This document shows, one piece after another, positions 10,081 through 21,530 of a stretch of 64,000 nucleotides of DNA; the first letter of the stretch is position 1; the number at the start of each line of letters is the position of its first letter. A program made the translations under genes and the position numbers. The notes beneath the pieces were generated by a model. The model did not search any database. It was not told where the DNA came from and was given only the letters and a program-made list of their open reading frames with translations. Source of the DNA: Haemaphysalis longicornis (lineage: Eukaryota; Arthropoda; Arachnida; Ixodida; Ixodidae). The stretch spans positions 27,357,868 through 27,421,867 of the forward strand of contig CM023453.1 of the NCBI GenBank assembly GCA_013339765.2. Reading direction: 5' to 3'.

Positions 10081-11696
10081 AACGGATCGGATAATGCATG
10101 GTATTGTAAAATTTTTATGTCGTTTCCTCCTCGCACAAACAAAATACTGTCGCTAAATCTCAGTATCCGAAAATAATATCTACGTTATCTTAAAAAATAT
10201 GGCAACCTCCCCCAAATTCTGACCATTCTTCTTGGAGGGGCGCATTTTCTGCAGCAGAAAATGCCAGCGCAACGAATGCAGGTAAAAGTAGGGCAAGGTC
10301 AGGACCGGAACTGATGGGAGGGAGGAAAAACACGAGCGTTTCCCGGCGTTGAAGAATGGTGTGCCGCATAGCCTGGTTTCCGTATACACGTGACACCATA
10401 GCTGACAGGAACACGCGGAGAAAATGAATGACTCGGTTGTTTGTCCCAACGAAGCTGCGTGTAAACGTAGGGCCAGCAGACGTTGCTCCTGCGAAAGCCA
10501 TATTTCTTTACCACCTAGCATCATGCGTTACACTCGCATGCAGAAGGCTCTGTGAGTTGAGGCTACGCTTTTCGCAACAACCCGCGCTTAATATGTTTTT
10601 AATGCGAGAGCATTATACTGCTCCATTAAGGCGTGAATGCGGTGTCCGGCATCGGTGTGACCGAAGGATGGTTCTAAAAATGGCCGACTGCCTTAACAGA
10701 ACGAAAGCAAAGTGTGATATCGTGCCGAGTGACGTCGTGCGGTGACGTGCAGGACGGGAAGGCGAGCAAGCGCCTTTCCTTCTTTCCTTCTCTTTCTGTG
10801 AGCACCGATAAGCATCGGCGTTGAACTATTTAGGCCACGCTATTGTTTCAATAAACGTTCTTGTTGTAGGAGCAGCAGTCTCTGCTTGGTCACTACACAA
10901 AGTAAAACATACAATGCCTTTACACTCTGCGAAGAAGGATGACCAGCAAAGCTGTGGTGCCGAGCCGGAACGTTAGCAACAGTACGCTTTGACCGGTCGC
11001 AGTCCAAGGGGTGCACGAAGCAAAACACGTTTGTTTGTAATTTGCGATGAGCATACTTCCTGGCTCATTACCTGAATGGAACTTTGACGAACTAGAGTTT
11101 TATTCCAGTGGACAAACACGGTGATGTCCGTTTCTCTTCCGTGAAAGCCCATGTATTGACAGCAGACCAGAATTCCACAATATTTACAACTTCACTGTTA
11201 ACTATGTAACTTTGAAAAGTAAAGAAAACTTGGCATAATGTTAGAGACGCCTAAGCGGCTAATTGTCATATAATTTTTTTCGGGATAGTGTCAGTAAAAC
11301 AAGAATTACACCCACTTTCTGTAATGATACTGCCTCCGAAGGTGGACGTGCTTCACTGTGCAACACGCAATGTGGAAAAGCCATCTTATAACAACCAAGC
11401 TTACAATTATTTTTAAAGTCGGCTTCACATCTAAACAGAATTGCATTGCTGAAAAGACATTTTGTCAAAGGAAATATAAGCCGTCATATGAAAATATGAA
11501 AAGCTCTAGAACTTTTTCTTGGGGGGAAGGGGGAAGGGGGATTTTTATATACGCTGAAGGTGTGGCACACAGTTTGACAATCCCCGGGGATTTGAGTGGG
11601 CGCCGCAACGTGGCGCTACCGTCGCGTGCGATTCTTGTCTACATCGCTCTGTTTCCGGAGACGAACTGCTAGATACCAGCCATATTAGACCGCTTT
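10081..11696. other. Unassigned; possible repeat 3' end near 10860
   Basis: Overlapping short frames between 10180 and 10745 occur on both strands and resemble no known domain. Around 10760-10870 there is a pyrimidine-rich tract, a small hairpin (CCGATAAGCATCGG at about 10806) and a polyadenylation motif AATAAA (10850-10855), which together look like the 3' end of a transcribed repeat. A G-rich run lies at 11521-11540. Nothing else is recognised. Confidence 0.35.
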
Positions 11697-12332
11697 GCTC
11701 TAAAAGAATTGCCGCGTATCTGCTGAATTAGCTGTAAATGTCGTTGAAAGACAATAGTATCGTGCCACCACTGCCACGTAAATGCATCAATTCTCTGCCC
11801 CGCCCACCCGTCACACGCTTTTCCCTTCCCGTATCGCTCCTCCCACGATAGACACGGTAGGAGGTGGGCTCCAGCCAATGCAATTTTACCACATTCCACT
11901 GTTCGAGCGCCATACACTAGAACCTTTCGTCACTATGGGATTTCTTGGAATGCCGTCACCAAGACGCACGGGCGCGAGTGCTTTTGGTATTTTTGGGTCA
12001 AAACATTGTTTTCATCGGGTATCCACTTTTATTTTATTTTCCATGGCGAAAATCAGGCAGCCGTGTATTTTTAATTAAAAGAACGCTGCAAATACCACTT
12101 GCGTATGGATTTCTCGCATCAAATATGCCCAATATTTTCTTTTTATGAACGAAATGACAAGTATGTAGAATGTGTCCAGATTTAGTGGTTTGGAAAAGTT
12201 TTGCCTATAAAAATCTGTCATTCAAGTGTTCTTTTAACTTTTGGCCGGAAGGCTGGATTGAGGGACAGACAGACAGACAGACAGACCAAAATATTCGTGT
12301 TTAAGTAGCCCAAGAAAGACTATCGTCTTTAA
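11697..12332 (+). mobile_element. Unclassified repeat family U1, copy 2
   Basis: The best-preserved copy at the 3' end: CAAGAAAGACTATCGTCTTT stops at 12330, with the AAAGAC/GTCTTT hairpin. Its 5' end near AATTGCCGCGTATCTGCTG matches the start of copy 3 (49140 region). It carries the pyrimidine-rich block (11793 on), the CATTCCACTGTTCGAGCG box, and the CAGA microsatellite (12264-12287). It lies about 1.6 kb from copy 1 in the same orientation, with different flanks, so these look like separate insertions. No coding capacity is seen. Confidence 0.65.
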
Positions 12333-12339
12333 TGAATTC

Positions 12340-12484
12340 GTTTTCGTGATTTGAACGAGGGTCCCACGGAAAGCGGGTACAGCACGCACGCGCATGCTGG
12401 GAAAGCACCCGATGCTATGACGACTTATGGATTCCTGTGAGGAAGGAACCAGTTCTACGAGAACACCACAAATTATCACAATAA

Positions 12485-12575
<91 letters not shown>

Positions 12576-12580
12576 CTTAA
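12340..12580 (+). mobile_element. Probable LINE 3' end with (TC)n tail
   Basis: A short non-coding segment leads to CACAATAAACC and then an 88-bp TC microsatellite (12487-12574, with two interruptions). AATAAA followed directly by a simple-repeat tail is typical of non-LTR retrotransposon 3' ends in ticks. The upstream coding part has been lost. Confidence 0.4.
12487..12574 (+). repeat. (TC)n microsatellite
   Basis: Nearly pure TC dinucleotide repeat with interruptions near 12524 and 12556. Confidence 0.95.
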
Positions 12581-13089
12581 ACTTTCGCTGAGCCTTGGCT
12601 TTGGCTTTGAAATCGTGGACCTAAAGAATGCCTAAACGTTCTACAACCTTTTCATCGACTTAGAAACGTGTGTTAGAGACATGTACAAAGGCTTAGAGAG
12701 TAACTTCAGCGCGCTAATTACCGAAGTAGCCAAGGTCGCTTTACACTAGTAGTGAATGCGTGGGGCTGAGCGGATTAGGGGACGGAGGAGGAGGGAAGAA
12801 AAGAGAGGGACACAATCTTCAACCGCGGGTAAGCGCTAGTACTCAAAGGAAAAGAAGAAGAAAAGCAAGCAAAAAGAAGAAAAACGAAGCAGTGGGAAAA
12901 GAATCATGACGATGGTGAGGACACAATATCACCACTGGAGGCATAATGTGTAATTTGAGCTCAATCTGAGTGCGCTAATTGCGGAGGTAGCAAAGCACAA
13001 TTACGCTTCCATTAGAAATAGAGGATCGCGTAGCTTCAAATAAAAATGTAATGCTTTTGCAATCCCACAAGTAGCACTCCTAGCCGTAT
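12581..13089. other. Unassigned; weak internal duplication
   Basis: Two blocks resemble each other: GCGCGCTAATTACCGAAGTAG near 12708 and GTGCGCTAATTGCGGAGGTAG near 12970. A purine-rich A/G tract (12780-12905) lies between them. No gene is recognised. Confidence 0.35.
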
Positions 13090-13375
13090 CCCGGATTTTT
13101 TCGTTGGTTGCTTTTTCGCTTGCTGGCTTGTTTATTTTTTTGCTTGCTCTTGCCGGTTTGCTTGTTTGCTTCTTTGTTTGCTCGTGTTTTGTTCGTGCTG
13201 TTGTTTGTTTGCTTGCTTGCCTGTTTCCCTGAATTTTTTGTTTGTTCTCTGTTCGCTTGCTGATTTGTTTATTTGCTTGCTTACTCGTCGGTAGGCTTGT
13301 GTTTGCCCCTTTGTTTGTTTGTGTTGATTGATTGCTTCGTTTTCTTGCTTATTTGCTTCTTTGTTTGTTTTCAAA
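13090..13375 (+). repeat. Degenerate TTGC/TTTG microsatellite
   Basis: About 285 bp of imperfect GCTTG, TTTG and TTGC units. On the minus strand it gives a Lys/Gln/Asn-rich frame (13132-13374), which is an artefact of the repeat. Confidence 0.85.
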
Positions 13376-16300
13376 ACGCCCTTAAATTAAGACGAATCAA
13401 AGAAAACAAGTTCGGATATCAGATGGGAAGCTTGTTACCTCATAACTTACGTTGGATAGGTTTAAAGCAGATATTCCGGTATTACACATTCACTTTCACA
13501 CTCATGCCTAAGACGAAATTGAGACCGGGCGCCTCAAACTCTCAAAAAGCCAGCGCACAAGGCCAGTCTGCAAAAGGTTTAACCACCTACCCCTTTCCCG
13601 ACGGAGGACACGCGACCCACTTTCAACATAGAGGAAGGGTTAAGCCTTCCTCTGTTGTTTCGGCACAGTTCGCAATCGTCGCCCAAGCTGCCCTGACGCT
13701 TCCAGGTAGACAATTCCGGGTTACTAAAGCTCTTCTCTAAGGACACTGTTTCTCTTTGTTTCTTCCTCACAGAACTCCCTCCCATGTTACCCAACCCTCT
13801 ACCCACGCCCTAAGCCTTCCACATAACTTTCCCTCCATCCTCACCCCTAATTTCTCTTTGCTGCCACACATTTCTGGATGCACTCCAGACATAAAGGTGC
13901 CAACACCCAGCCACAAATTATGGCGAAGTAAAGCTGCTCAACGCAGGCACACGAGGAGGATAGGGAGGCGCAGAGAAGAGAGCAAACGCTCTGTCTCCTC
14001 ACGGGTTCAAGCGCGCCGCGGCTCCAACCACCTCTCGGTCTTGAAATGAAAGCGAAGAGAGGAGCTCCTGGCAGCGACCCAAGCGCACTTCGCGCTTCTT
14101 TAGGGAACAGAAGCAGAAGCAACAAATATGTCCCCCTCCGCGGGTCGGCCCATTGTAAACAGCCGATTTTAACCGAACTGGGCAGCCGACATGAAAGCAG
14201 CCAAGAAGGGCGTGTCTTCCGAAATAGAACTCGACCCGTCTTTTAGACTGCGCGCAATCCGACACCATCCCAGTTACTGCGCTACGAAACATAGCTTCTC
14301 CGCTTTAATACGGCGACGTGCAATGGGTGCGCAACGGGAGTTGTATATAGTATTCCCCTGTCATGTGGGCGAGCGTAAATGTGGGCCAAACGGGCCGCTG
14401 CCTGAATGTACGTTTACGTGAGCGCCATCTATCAATGAAAGGTCCCGCCGGTTATGATTTGTAATCTCACTATTAAATGTGGTTGCTCGCCGAATTTACA
14501 AGGCGCTGACATTTTGTTCAAACATTGACTGCAGGTCCCACGTGAGGTGGAAGAAACTTCGCACAATGCGGAGAAGGAAGACACGGGCGTAAGCCAAGTG
14601 AGTGTGTTGCTTAATTCAAAAGAGATTACATATCTGCGGGGGTCTTGAGTGGTTTTTGCACGTGTATTAGTTCGCTTTCTCTCCGTGTTGCTCTTTTGAG
14701 CAGACCTCTGCGCAGTGATTTTTTTTTCGCAGTTTTTGCTTCATGGTTTGTTTGTGTTGTGGTTTCCTTAACATATTGACGTATATTTCCTTTCTACCCA
14801 ATAAAAAGTTAGTTGTGAGACCAGCGGCTGTCCTGTGCGTTAATTTCTTCTCTGGGTCTCCATATCTTCTACACTGGTTCCGCTCACGATATCTTTCCAA
14901 CTCGCCCAACTTGCCACACTTCATACGGCGATTCGAAGGCCTGGCGTGAGCATGCCAGGCGGCCGGTCGAAGAGTCCTGACGCGCGCACCGCTTTTTGAG
15001 GGCAGAGGAGATCGGCTTCATGACTCGGTCACTGGAGCAGCGCGCGGGGGAACGGTCAACGATCGAAATCGCTGAGGTTCGGCCTGGAAAACTGCCTTAC
15101 TGAGAAGACAGGCCGGATGTGAGGAAAATAGTAACGTGGGGGCCTTTGTTGTGAAAAGGTGCAAATGGCCAGTGGCGCTAGGGGACTTTGTCTACTTTCT
15201 TGCGATATTTATTTACGTTAAGCTGTAAAAAAATTGTGATTAGATGCGTGTGATAAAGAAAGGAAGGTGACCATATGTACTATGTGAAAAAAGCTCGCTA
15301 TATGGAAAAGGTATACGAAACCCGAGCGATAGCGGCAGCTCCATGCGATGTACTGTACAAAGGTAGGTTCGCTACCCCGGTTAACAGACCACCGCTCTAG
15401 CTTTGACAACTCGAATTTATGTTCTGGTGATAGCTTTTGTGTAACATTGTTATCAGTCGCAAATTCAGACATGTGAACTCAATGAAAGTAAATGGCATAC
15501 AAGCTGAGGTGTTGAAATCAAGATAAGGGTGCAAAAATTGACCTCCAAGAACAAGGGTAAAGGTAATCCTTACGATTCTTTTGCAAATGCTTCGGTAATT
15601 CAGCAAGATGATTGCATTCTTGATATTTTTTTTCCTTCGAAGGCAGCATCACGCAAGAAAACACCTTCAATAGCTACTGAAGATTCTTATTCGCTTCTTT
15701 TCAATCTTCTGCATTAGTATCTGTATTTCGTAAATAATGTGTCGTTTTTAATTACCATACGTATTTATTTCACATAAAGCATGTTTTTAAACTGTATTCG
15801 TCTGTTTAAAAAATAAACGTACTTTTTGTGTGAGTGAAGAGGTGAAAGGGGAAGGTGGCATGTATCTAAAACAATCTTAATGTCATTGCGTAAGCTAATT
15901 GATGTTCGTGATGGTATTTCAAAATCAGCTCCATAATCATTTATTTTAACTCTCACCGCAACAATTAGGTTGAGTTACCCAGTTGTACTTTAAGTATGGG
16001 AACGTTGAACATTTGCACTAGTAGGCTACCACAGCCTAACTGGGGCTGTTCAGCGGTCGTCCATGACGCCTGTTCCCAGAAAATATATGTAGGGCTGTTG
16101 CTCAATCAAATCAGGGTGGATGTCCATCACGGCGACAGAGCAAACCATCCACCCAAATCACTGAGAAATACGCCTTTACATAGGTTCGGTGTATCTGCTG
16201 CAATGAAAAAATAATGAAAAAATGCATTTATTGAGCATACTGTTTCTCCGTTCGCCCAGTAGGCAGGGTAGGGAATTTAGCAGGTTAACCATTGGATGGA

Positions 16301-16859
16301 AGGAGAGGGCGACGTCCGCACGGATGTTGAGCGGGAAAGCGGCCCTCTGCCTCGCCAAGGTTGCGGCGCGCGTCCTCCTCTATGCGCATCCCGATTACGT
16401 GCGCACTGACGTTCCCGCCCCAAACACGCACGCAAAAACAAAGGTCACTGGAACCGAACTGCCAGTAGATATATTACGAAGTTCCGTACGGAAGGTCCGG
16501 ACCCGTGTTCATGCAGGAATCTAGTGGAACAAGTGCCATTCTTGAGTTCACAAAATTTGTTAGTCAGTTATAACGTGCTTGGCATGCGTCCGGTTTGTAG
16601 TTTGGAGGACACCAGTGAGGTGTACTTCTACTGTCAACATTTCCCATTTGACTACGTGATCTTCCACCCTCAGCCTCATCCCGTACCCATCATCTATGGG
16701 CTAACACAAGCGCGCCATTCATTCCTTCAACACGCTATATTATCTCTCATTAAGAATTCTCGGTATTATTTTTTCACACGTCGCGGAATACTGCCGAACA
16801 CTGTGAAAAAGGAAAACAAAATCACGTCTCACCTCCCTCCACCTCCTTCCAAAAACAGC
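13376..16859. other. Long unassigned stretch
   Basis: About 3.5 kb without recognised genes or transposon ends. It contains a pyrimidine-rich tract (13740-13860) and an AT-rich part from 15180 to 15990. The longest frames are 155 codons at 13273-13740 (which begins inside the microsatellite) and a 202-codon frame from 16524 that runs into the GC-rich island; neither shows a domain. The stretch is compatible with intron or intergenic DNA. Confidence 0.4.
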
Positions 16860-17480
16860 GAAAGCAGTCCGCTTCGCAGATACCGTATTCTCTTGAATCG
16901 TCGCGTTCGCGGCCTGGGCACGCCGCACCACGCACTCGTTCGAAAGTCACCACCGGCTCTGGGAGATGACGCAGGCCCCTTCGATGCCAACAATGCCGGC
17001 CGCACGAGCCGCGGGCGGCGGCGGCGACAACAACAAACAACACGCGCCCGGCGGTGTTCCTGGCGTCTCCGAGGCTGGCGCGGTGCAGTCGCCGAATCCG
17101 TAACACTACAAGGCGGCCCCGCTGGGCTCTGAGTTCGCGCTAGCCCGACCGGTTTCGGGAACGCCGTTTCGACGAGACGGCCGGTGGTCGGCGCCGCAGC
17201 AGACGTTCGAACCGCCGCGAGCAGACGATGTGTCTGCGAGCGGTAGCAGACGACCGTTCGGAGAGTCAACTCGCGGGCGCAGACCGAACCCAAACAACGC
17301 CAGCCGAACCCACGCGAAGCGAGACCGGTGGCGCGCTCAGCACACCCACCACGGCGTGCAGTATCGTCGCAGAGTCAGTGCACGGACTCACCCCCCTCTC
17401 TCTCGTTTCCCTCCTCCCCAACTTCCTTCTCTAATTTTAGGTTGCGCTCAGAGCCGGGCGCGGGCGGGGAAAGAGGCGTC
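16860..17480. other. GC/CpG-rich island
   Basis: About 600 bp of strongly GC- and CpG-rich sequence in AT-rich surroundings, including a GGC-repeat stretch near 17010 and CAACAACAAACAACAC at 17028. Open frames occur on both strands (for example 16829-17293 on the minus strand, 154 codons), as expected where stop codons are rare. There is no TATA motif at a useful position. It is a good candidate for a host promoter/first-exon region, but this cannot be proven from sequence alone. Confidence 0.4.
16966..17103 (+). CDS. Small candidate ORF in GC-rich island
   Basis: ATG to TAA, 45 codons, in reasonable start context (GGGAGATGA). The peptide starts MTQAPSMPTMPAARAAGGGG, then Asn/Lys/Gln/His and more Gly/Pro/Val: a low-complexity, disordered composition often found in N-terminal exons or in GC-rich noncoding DNA. 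An upstream in-frame stop precedes the ATG. No transmembrane segment or motif is visible. If real it could be a uORF or the start of a spliced protein, though no strong GTRAGT donor lies inside it. Low confidence. Confidence 0.15.
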   Translation: MTQAPSMPTMPAARAAGGGGDNNKQHAPGGVPGVSEAGAVQSPNP

Positions 17481-19245
17481 ACCGGGAGAGGTGGTGCGCA
17501 CTGCCCCACGAACAAAAATGAAACGAAAGGAGGAAACCAACACGCCGCTTTGTTACCGTTATGCCGTTATTTGCTTTCGTTTCTACTGAAGTAAATATTC
17601 ACACGCGGAGATTGGTGAGGAAGTTGAGCAAAAGCTGTGTTTCGTATACATTCTAAAGCAAGTCTTTCCCTCTATAGAAACATCGTTTCAAATTGCGAAA
17701 TGCATTGGCGGTAAGTTGGGCTTGTCAAAACGCACCCGTTTGGCACGTGCCAATGCGCAACGCACCGTCCTCGCCCTCCCTCCGTTCTCGCGGACACTCG
17801 TAAATACATAAACAGAAGAGAGCAGATAGAGAAGAGTCAACTTGATCGATTCGGCCATATTGGTTCTGGCCAAAATATTCTGAATTTATGCTATTCGAGA
17901 GGTTGATGCTATGACAGACAACCAGGTCACAACTTTCATTCAAAAGATTTAACAGGAGCAAAATGCTTTTTTTTTATTTTTGTATTTAGGTAATATATTT
18001 TTACTCACAATTTGAAGAGTGTGGCTTGTTGGAAATTATTGGATATGCTAGGCTTAGTGCTCGTGGCGCTTTATGGCATATCCGAATCGACCACTAGATA
18101 CTGCGCTTCACTACTTGCCTGTTTTAGAAGACCTCTCACCCTAGTTACGGTAAACATTGATAGGCTACTACAACGCTAGAAATTCATGTCTGGGGAACAT
18201 GTCCGAGCTTGTCCAGTGCATTGCTGATTAGCAAATCCTTGGGTACAATCCCGCCAAATCCATGCGCGCAAGTACGCTCCAGTTGTCGTCGCGACGCCAA
18301 AGCGTAGTACTATCTATCCTGGTGGCAGTTCAGGCGTTATTTCTGGACCGTTACTCTTCTCGTATATACCTACTCCTCTCACCATTCTTTCAGCCTCTCC
18401 TTTTTCACCGGCGGCGATGCACTCCCCCGCCCTCTTCTCCATCCTCTTCCTTCTCCGAAACCCCCGCGCTCTCACGCTTCCTCCATCCTTTCCGCTGGGG
18501 ACTTCCCTTTCCTGTCTCTCTTTGTCCGCCGCGCCTTCCTGCCTTGTTTTCGTTTCTTTCTCCCGGCCCACCGTGTCCCGGCCTCTACCAGTGGCGGTGG
18601 TACTGCGGAAGCCAAAACGGAGGCGACGGAAAGCCTGGCGGCATCACCACCAAGACACGAAGCTCAGACACCTCGTCCTTTTTTTTTCTTTCAATTAATC
18701 GGACGCTTTATGCTACTTAAGGGGAGGTGACGCCTTCCTTAAGGTGATGTGAGTTCGTCCACAGTGTTTGTCCCTTAAATTGTGACTGTGAGCCATTTTT
18801 TTTTTTAATATTGGCACCACCCCGTACCTTGCACTCCGGTCAGGAGTGATGCCCTCAGTGGGGGAGCGGCAACACGAACAGGGGCAAAAACGAGGCGGCA
18901 CCCGACATAAGTTTCACAACAAAAAGAGCCGTTTCAGTGAAAACGTGTGAGCGCGTGTTTTGGTTAGTGCGTGTTTTGCTTGCGAGCGAACACAGAAGAG
19001 CTGAAGCTGTATGGAGGGGTGAAGGGCGTAGGGGAGAGGATGTTAATGGTTATGGGAGGCATTTTCTTTGAGAGGACCAGGGAATAACCAGCGGCGTCGT
19101 TACGGGAAGTCGTTTCAGGAGCCAGAACTGACTGCACAGTTCCTCCCGCTCCCTCGGACCCATGTTCCTTTATCTGCCAAAAATGTTCGTGGACTTGTTT
19201 CACTTTCTTCAGTTTGGTTTCCATTACTGCAACCTCTCACTACAT
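17481..19245. other. Unassigned
   Basis: Contains a pyrimidine-rich block (18360-18580) that yields Ser/Pro/Leu-rich frames on the plus strand, and T-runs at 17965-17975, 18678-18687 and 18797-18806. No promoter, exon or transposon was recognised. Confidence 0.35.
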
Positions 19246-19420
19246 GAATGAATGAATTTATTGTCAAAGAAAAGGAAAGGAAAGTCCACCAGCAGGCGTA
19301 AATTGTCACACCTAGGGGTGGACACCGGAACGCCTGCTGGTGTGGGAGTTGGTGCAGAGGATGACAGATTCATAGAGAGGAGAGATAGTGGCGACATATT
19401 TACAGAAGACAGGGCGCCCA
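19246..19420 (-). mobile_element. LINE 3' end with (TTCA)n tail
   Basis: On the minus strand, TTTGACAATAAATTCATTCATTCATG places an AATAAA motif directly before a TTCA simple repeat (19246-19258), a common arrangement for tick non-LTR retrotransposon tails. Immediately upstream on that strand is a hairpin: CACCAGCAGGCG (19287-19298) pairs with CGCCTGCTGGTG (19331-19342), perfect over 12 bp with a 32-nt loop. No reverse transcriptase sequence is left. Confidence 0.45.
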
Positions 19421-20339
19421 CTACACCCCAATAGAATTTTTAGCATTACAAGCTTCTCCAAAGAAATTGCAGAATGATCATGCGTTTTCGACGCGTTCAT
19501 GCGGCAACCAGCGGTTCACGGAGCCAGCATAGCTGGTGCTGTCGAAAGACTGACGCAGAGTCCACATACATTCATAAGCAAATGGCGCGGCGAATTACAT
19601 GGAGAACATGTATGGAGTTTTTGAAAGCCTACGTTTTATCCGTTAGGAAATTGGCAGCAATGTTTACCACACACCCAGTGTTTTTATATGTATCATTAGA
19701 AAAAAACTGGCACCAGGCCAGATTAGGAACACGAAAAAAAAAATGCAGAAACCTGCAACGGGGAATCGTAGGATCATGCTTAATTAAGCCTTCACCGTTC
19801 TGCAATACACCAAACACCCTCAAAATTGGCCTCACTGTTATACACTGTTGCACTGCAGAGAAAGCAATCTTTATTCAGGAAAATATTTGCAGGCTGACAT
19901 CTATAAAGCTTGGTCTTTGGGCTAGTTGGTATCTAGACATCATGATCTATGTTCTCTATGATGTCTGATATCTATGTACGACTACCAAATGACAGAAACA
20001 TTTTCGCTCAAACTACCTACAAAAATGTCATACACAAGCAATTAGGGTACTAGTCTGCCAGGTTTAGGGGAAATCTCCAAGGTGGAGCAAGTTTCTGAGA
20101 AGGCTTTGTAGCCGTGCACTGCATTGGGTGGATGTCAAATTTTCCTTCGCACAAGCAATCATGGTTCTTCTTACACCGGAAAACTGCCAGGGCTGCAAGA
20201 TGCTGTTCCGGTGAGGAAGGCTCGTAAATTTTACACAAAGCTTATTCGACATCGCTTGGACGAAACTTGTTCAACCCCAGATCGAAAGCTACATGGCGAG
20301 TGCAGACCATCCGCCTGCCGCATCCATTGAGAGCTTACT
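19421..20339. other. Unassigned; two unexplained frames
   Basis: The plus-strand frame 19474-19968 (164 codons, from ATG) shows no recognised domain. On the minus strand 20050-20238 encodes a 62-residue Cys/Lys-rich segment containing FRCKKNHDCLCEGKF, which looks more protein-like than its surroundings but matches no family I can name. It may be a worn transposon ORF or a zinc-binding exon. Confidence 0.3.
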
Positions 20340-20486
20340 AGCATAAAACTATTTCTTTTTTTTTTTTTTGTGCCCAGCGCCTTCTTGGGCCTTTTCTTCC
20401 TCCATCCCCAAACCTCAGCAGAGAAGCATGTAGGCGACTGTAACACCGGCAAACCTTTCTGCTTCTTCAATAAAAAGACCTCTCTC
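20340..20486 (+). mobile_element. LINE 3' end fragment
   Basis: Starts after a T-run (20354-20369) and ends CTTCTTCAATAAAAAGACCT followed by (CT)n at 20480-20488. The AATAAAAAGACCTCTCTC ending is typical of tick non-LTR retrotransposon 3' tails. There is no coding part. Confidence 0.4.
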
Positions 20487-20873
20487 TCTCAGCCAACGTA
20501 ATTACAATCTTGAAATCAACGTATCAGGCTCCCAAATCCTTTTACTAAGTACCTCCAAAGGTGCCACCATATTCGTAACGAACGCCGCGCAACGAGCCCC
20601 TTCCAAGCCGGCTTCACTACTCAACACGAGCGTGTTGCAATAAAGATTTTTTTTCTCGGGAGGGGGGCGGGAGGAGAGCGCGATACAGGTGGTCTTGTAT
20701 GAAATATAAAGGCCTTAGGTCATTCTATCCCTATGGTTTCCTGATCATGTAGCGAAACTGACACATCAAGCGCTCTCATCCTCATCCTCTACCCACGCTC
20801 TTTCTTCACCTCCCATAACACAGGATTGCTGGCCAGAGCTGGTATCACCAGGCCGACCACTCTGTTTGTCCTT
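20487..20873. other. Unassigned
   Basis: No recognised feature. A G-rich run lies at 20660-20680. Confidence 0.4.
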
Positions 20874-21086
20874 TCAAAATTTTGCCTGCAGATTACGGTA
20901 CTCCATAGTGCAAAATTTGAGCGCAGCTCGAATTACAGTCCTTCTCGGCGGCGGCGCATAGCTGCTGCTTCGACCACGCGCACCTCTGGTTCTGGTGTCA
21001 GCGGCGCTGGCCCTCTGCTCGGGCAGGTCGTTTAGCTGCAGCGGCAGATGAGGCACTTCCTTCGTCTCAGGAAGTGATCGCGCCAT
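20874..21086 (-). CDS. Candidate coding exon, function unknown
   Basis: A 70-codon frame starting at a true ATG (21086-21084) with G at +4. The peptide begins MARSLPETKEVPHLPLQLND and continues with charged and Ser/Arg-rich sequence; the last third looks less protein-like. A plausible splice donor, AG followed by GTGCGC, lies about 100 nt after the ATG, so a real exon might encode only the first 34 or so residues. The region is GC-rich compared with its flanks. Upstream on this strand there is only a weak TATA-like AGTATAGTAC. No domain, signal peptide or membrane segment is visible. It could be a genuine first coding exon or a chance frame. Confidence 0.25.
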   Translation of the reverse strand: MARSLPETKEVPHLPLQLNDLPEQRASAADTRTRGARGRSSSYAPPPRRTVIRAALKFCTMEYRNLQAKF

Positions 21087-21319
21087 CGGCGAACGCCCAA
21101 CGGCGCGCGTTAACTCTGGCGTTATCTCGTAGCGGGTCGCCGCCGCAGATCATGTCTCGCCGGCACACGCGGCATACTACCGCTACCTCCTCACATTTGT
21201 ACTATACTCTCCTTCGCCTCGTTCCTTCTCGCTCTCTTTTAAAACGGTGTCCTCCCTTCTCTTTGGTGTCGGAGGGAAGACGCGAAACCACATGAGCGGA
21301 CCGCTTAAGAGCTGCGCTT

Positions 21320-21374
21320 AAAATACTCTCTATCTCTCTATCTCTATCTCTCTCTTCTATCTATCTATCTATCG

Positions 21375-21417
<43 letters not shown>

Positions 21418-21485
21418 GTCTGTCTCGTCGTCTCGTCTGTCTTCTCGTCTGTCTATCTATCTATCATATACACACAACACTCAAA

Positions 21486-21529
<44 letters not shown>

Positions 21530-21530
21530 A
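21320..21530 (+). repeat. Compound (TATC)n / (TCTG)n / (TC)n microsatellite
   Basis: TCTATC and TATC units (21326-21414), TCTG/TCTCG units (21415-21454), TATC again, then a TC run (21489-21530). The junction with ATACACACAACACTC near 21470 is the only non-repeat insert. Confidence 0.95.

Noticed and set aside
12487..12574. Polypyrimidine tract as a splice acceptor region
   Set aside because: It is a TC microsatellite after an AATAAA motif; no exon follows.
13132..13374. Lys/Gln/Asn-rich minus-strand frame
   Set aside because: Translation of the TTGC/TTTG microsatellite.
16524..17132. 202-codon plus-strand frame
   Set aside because: Extends from unrecognised sequence into the GC-rich island and overlaps opposite-strand frames; no domain or coding texture in the first half.
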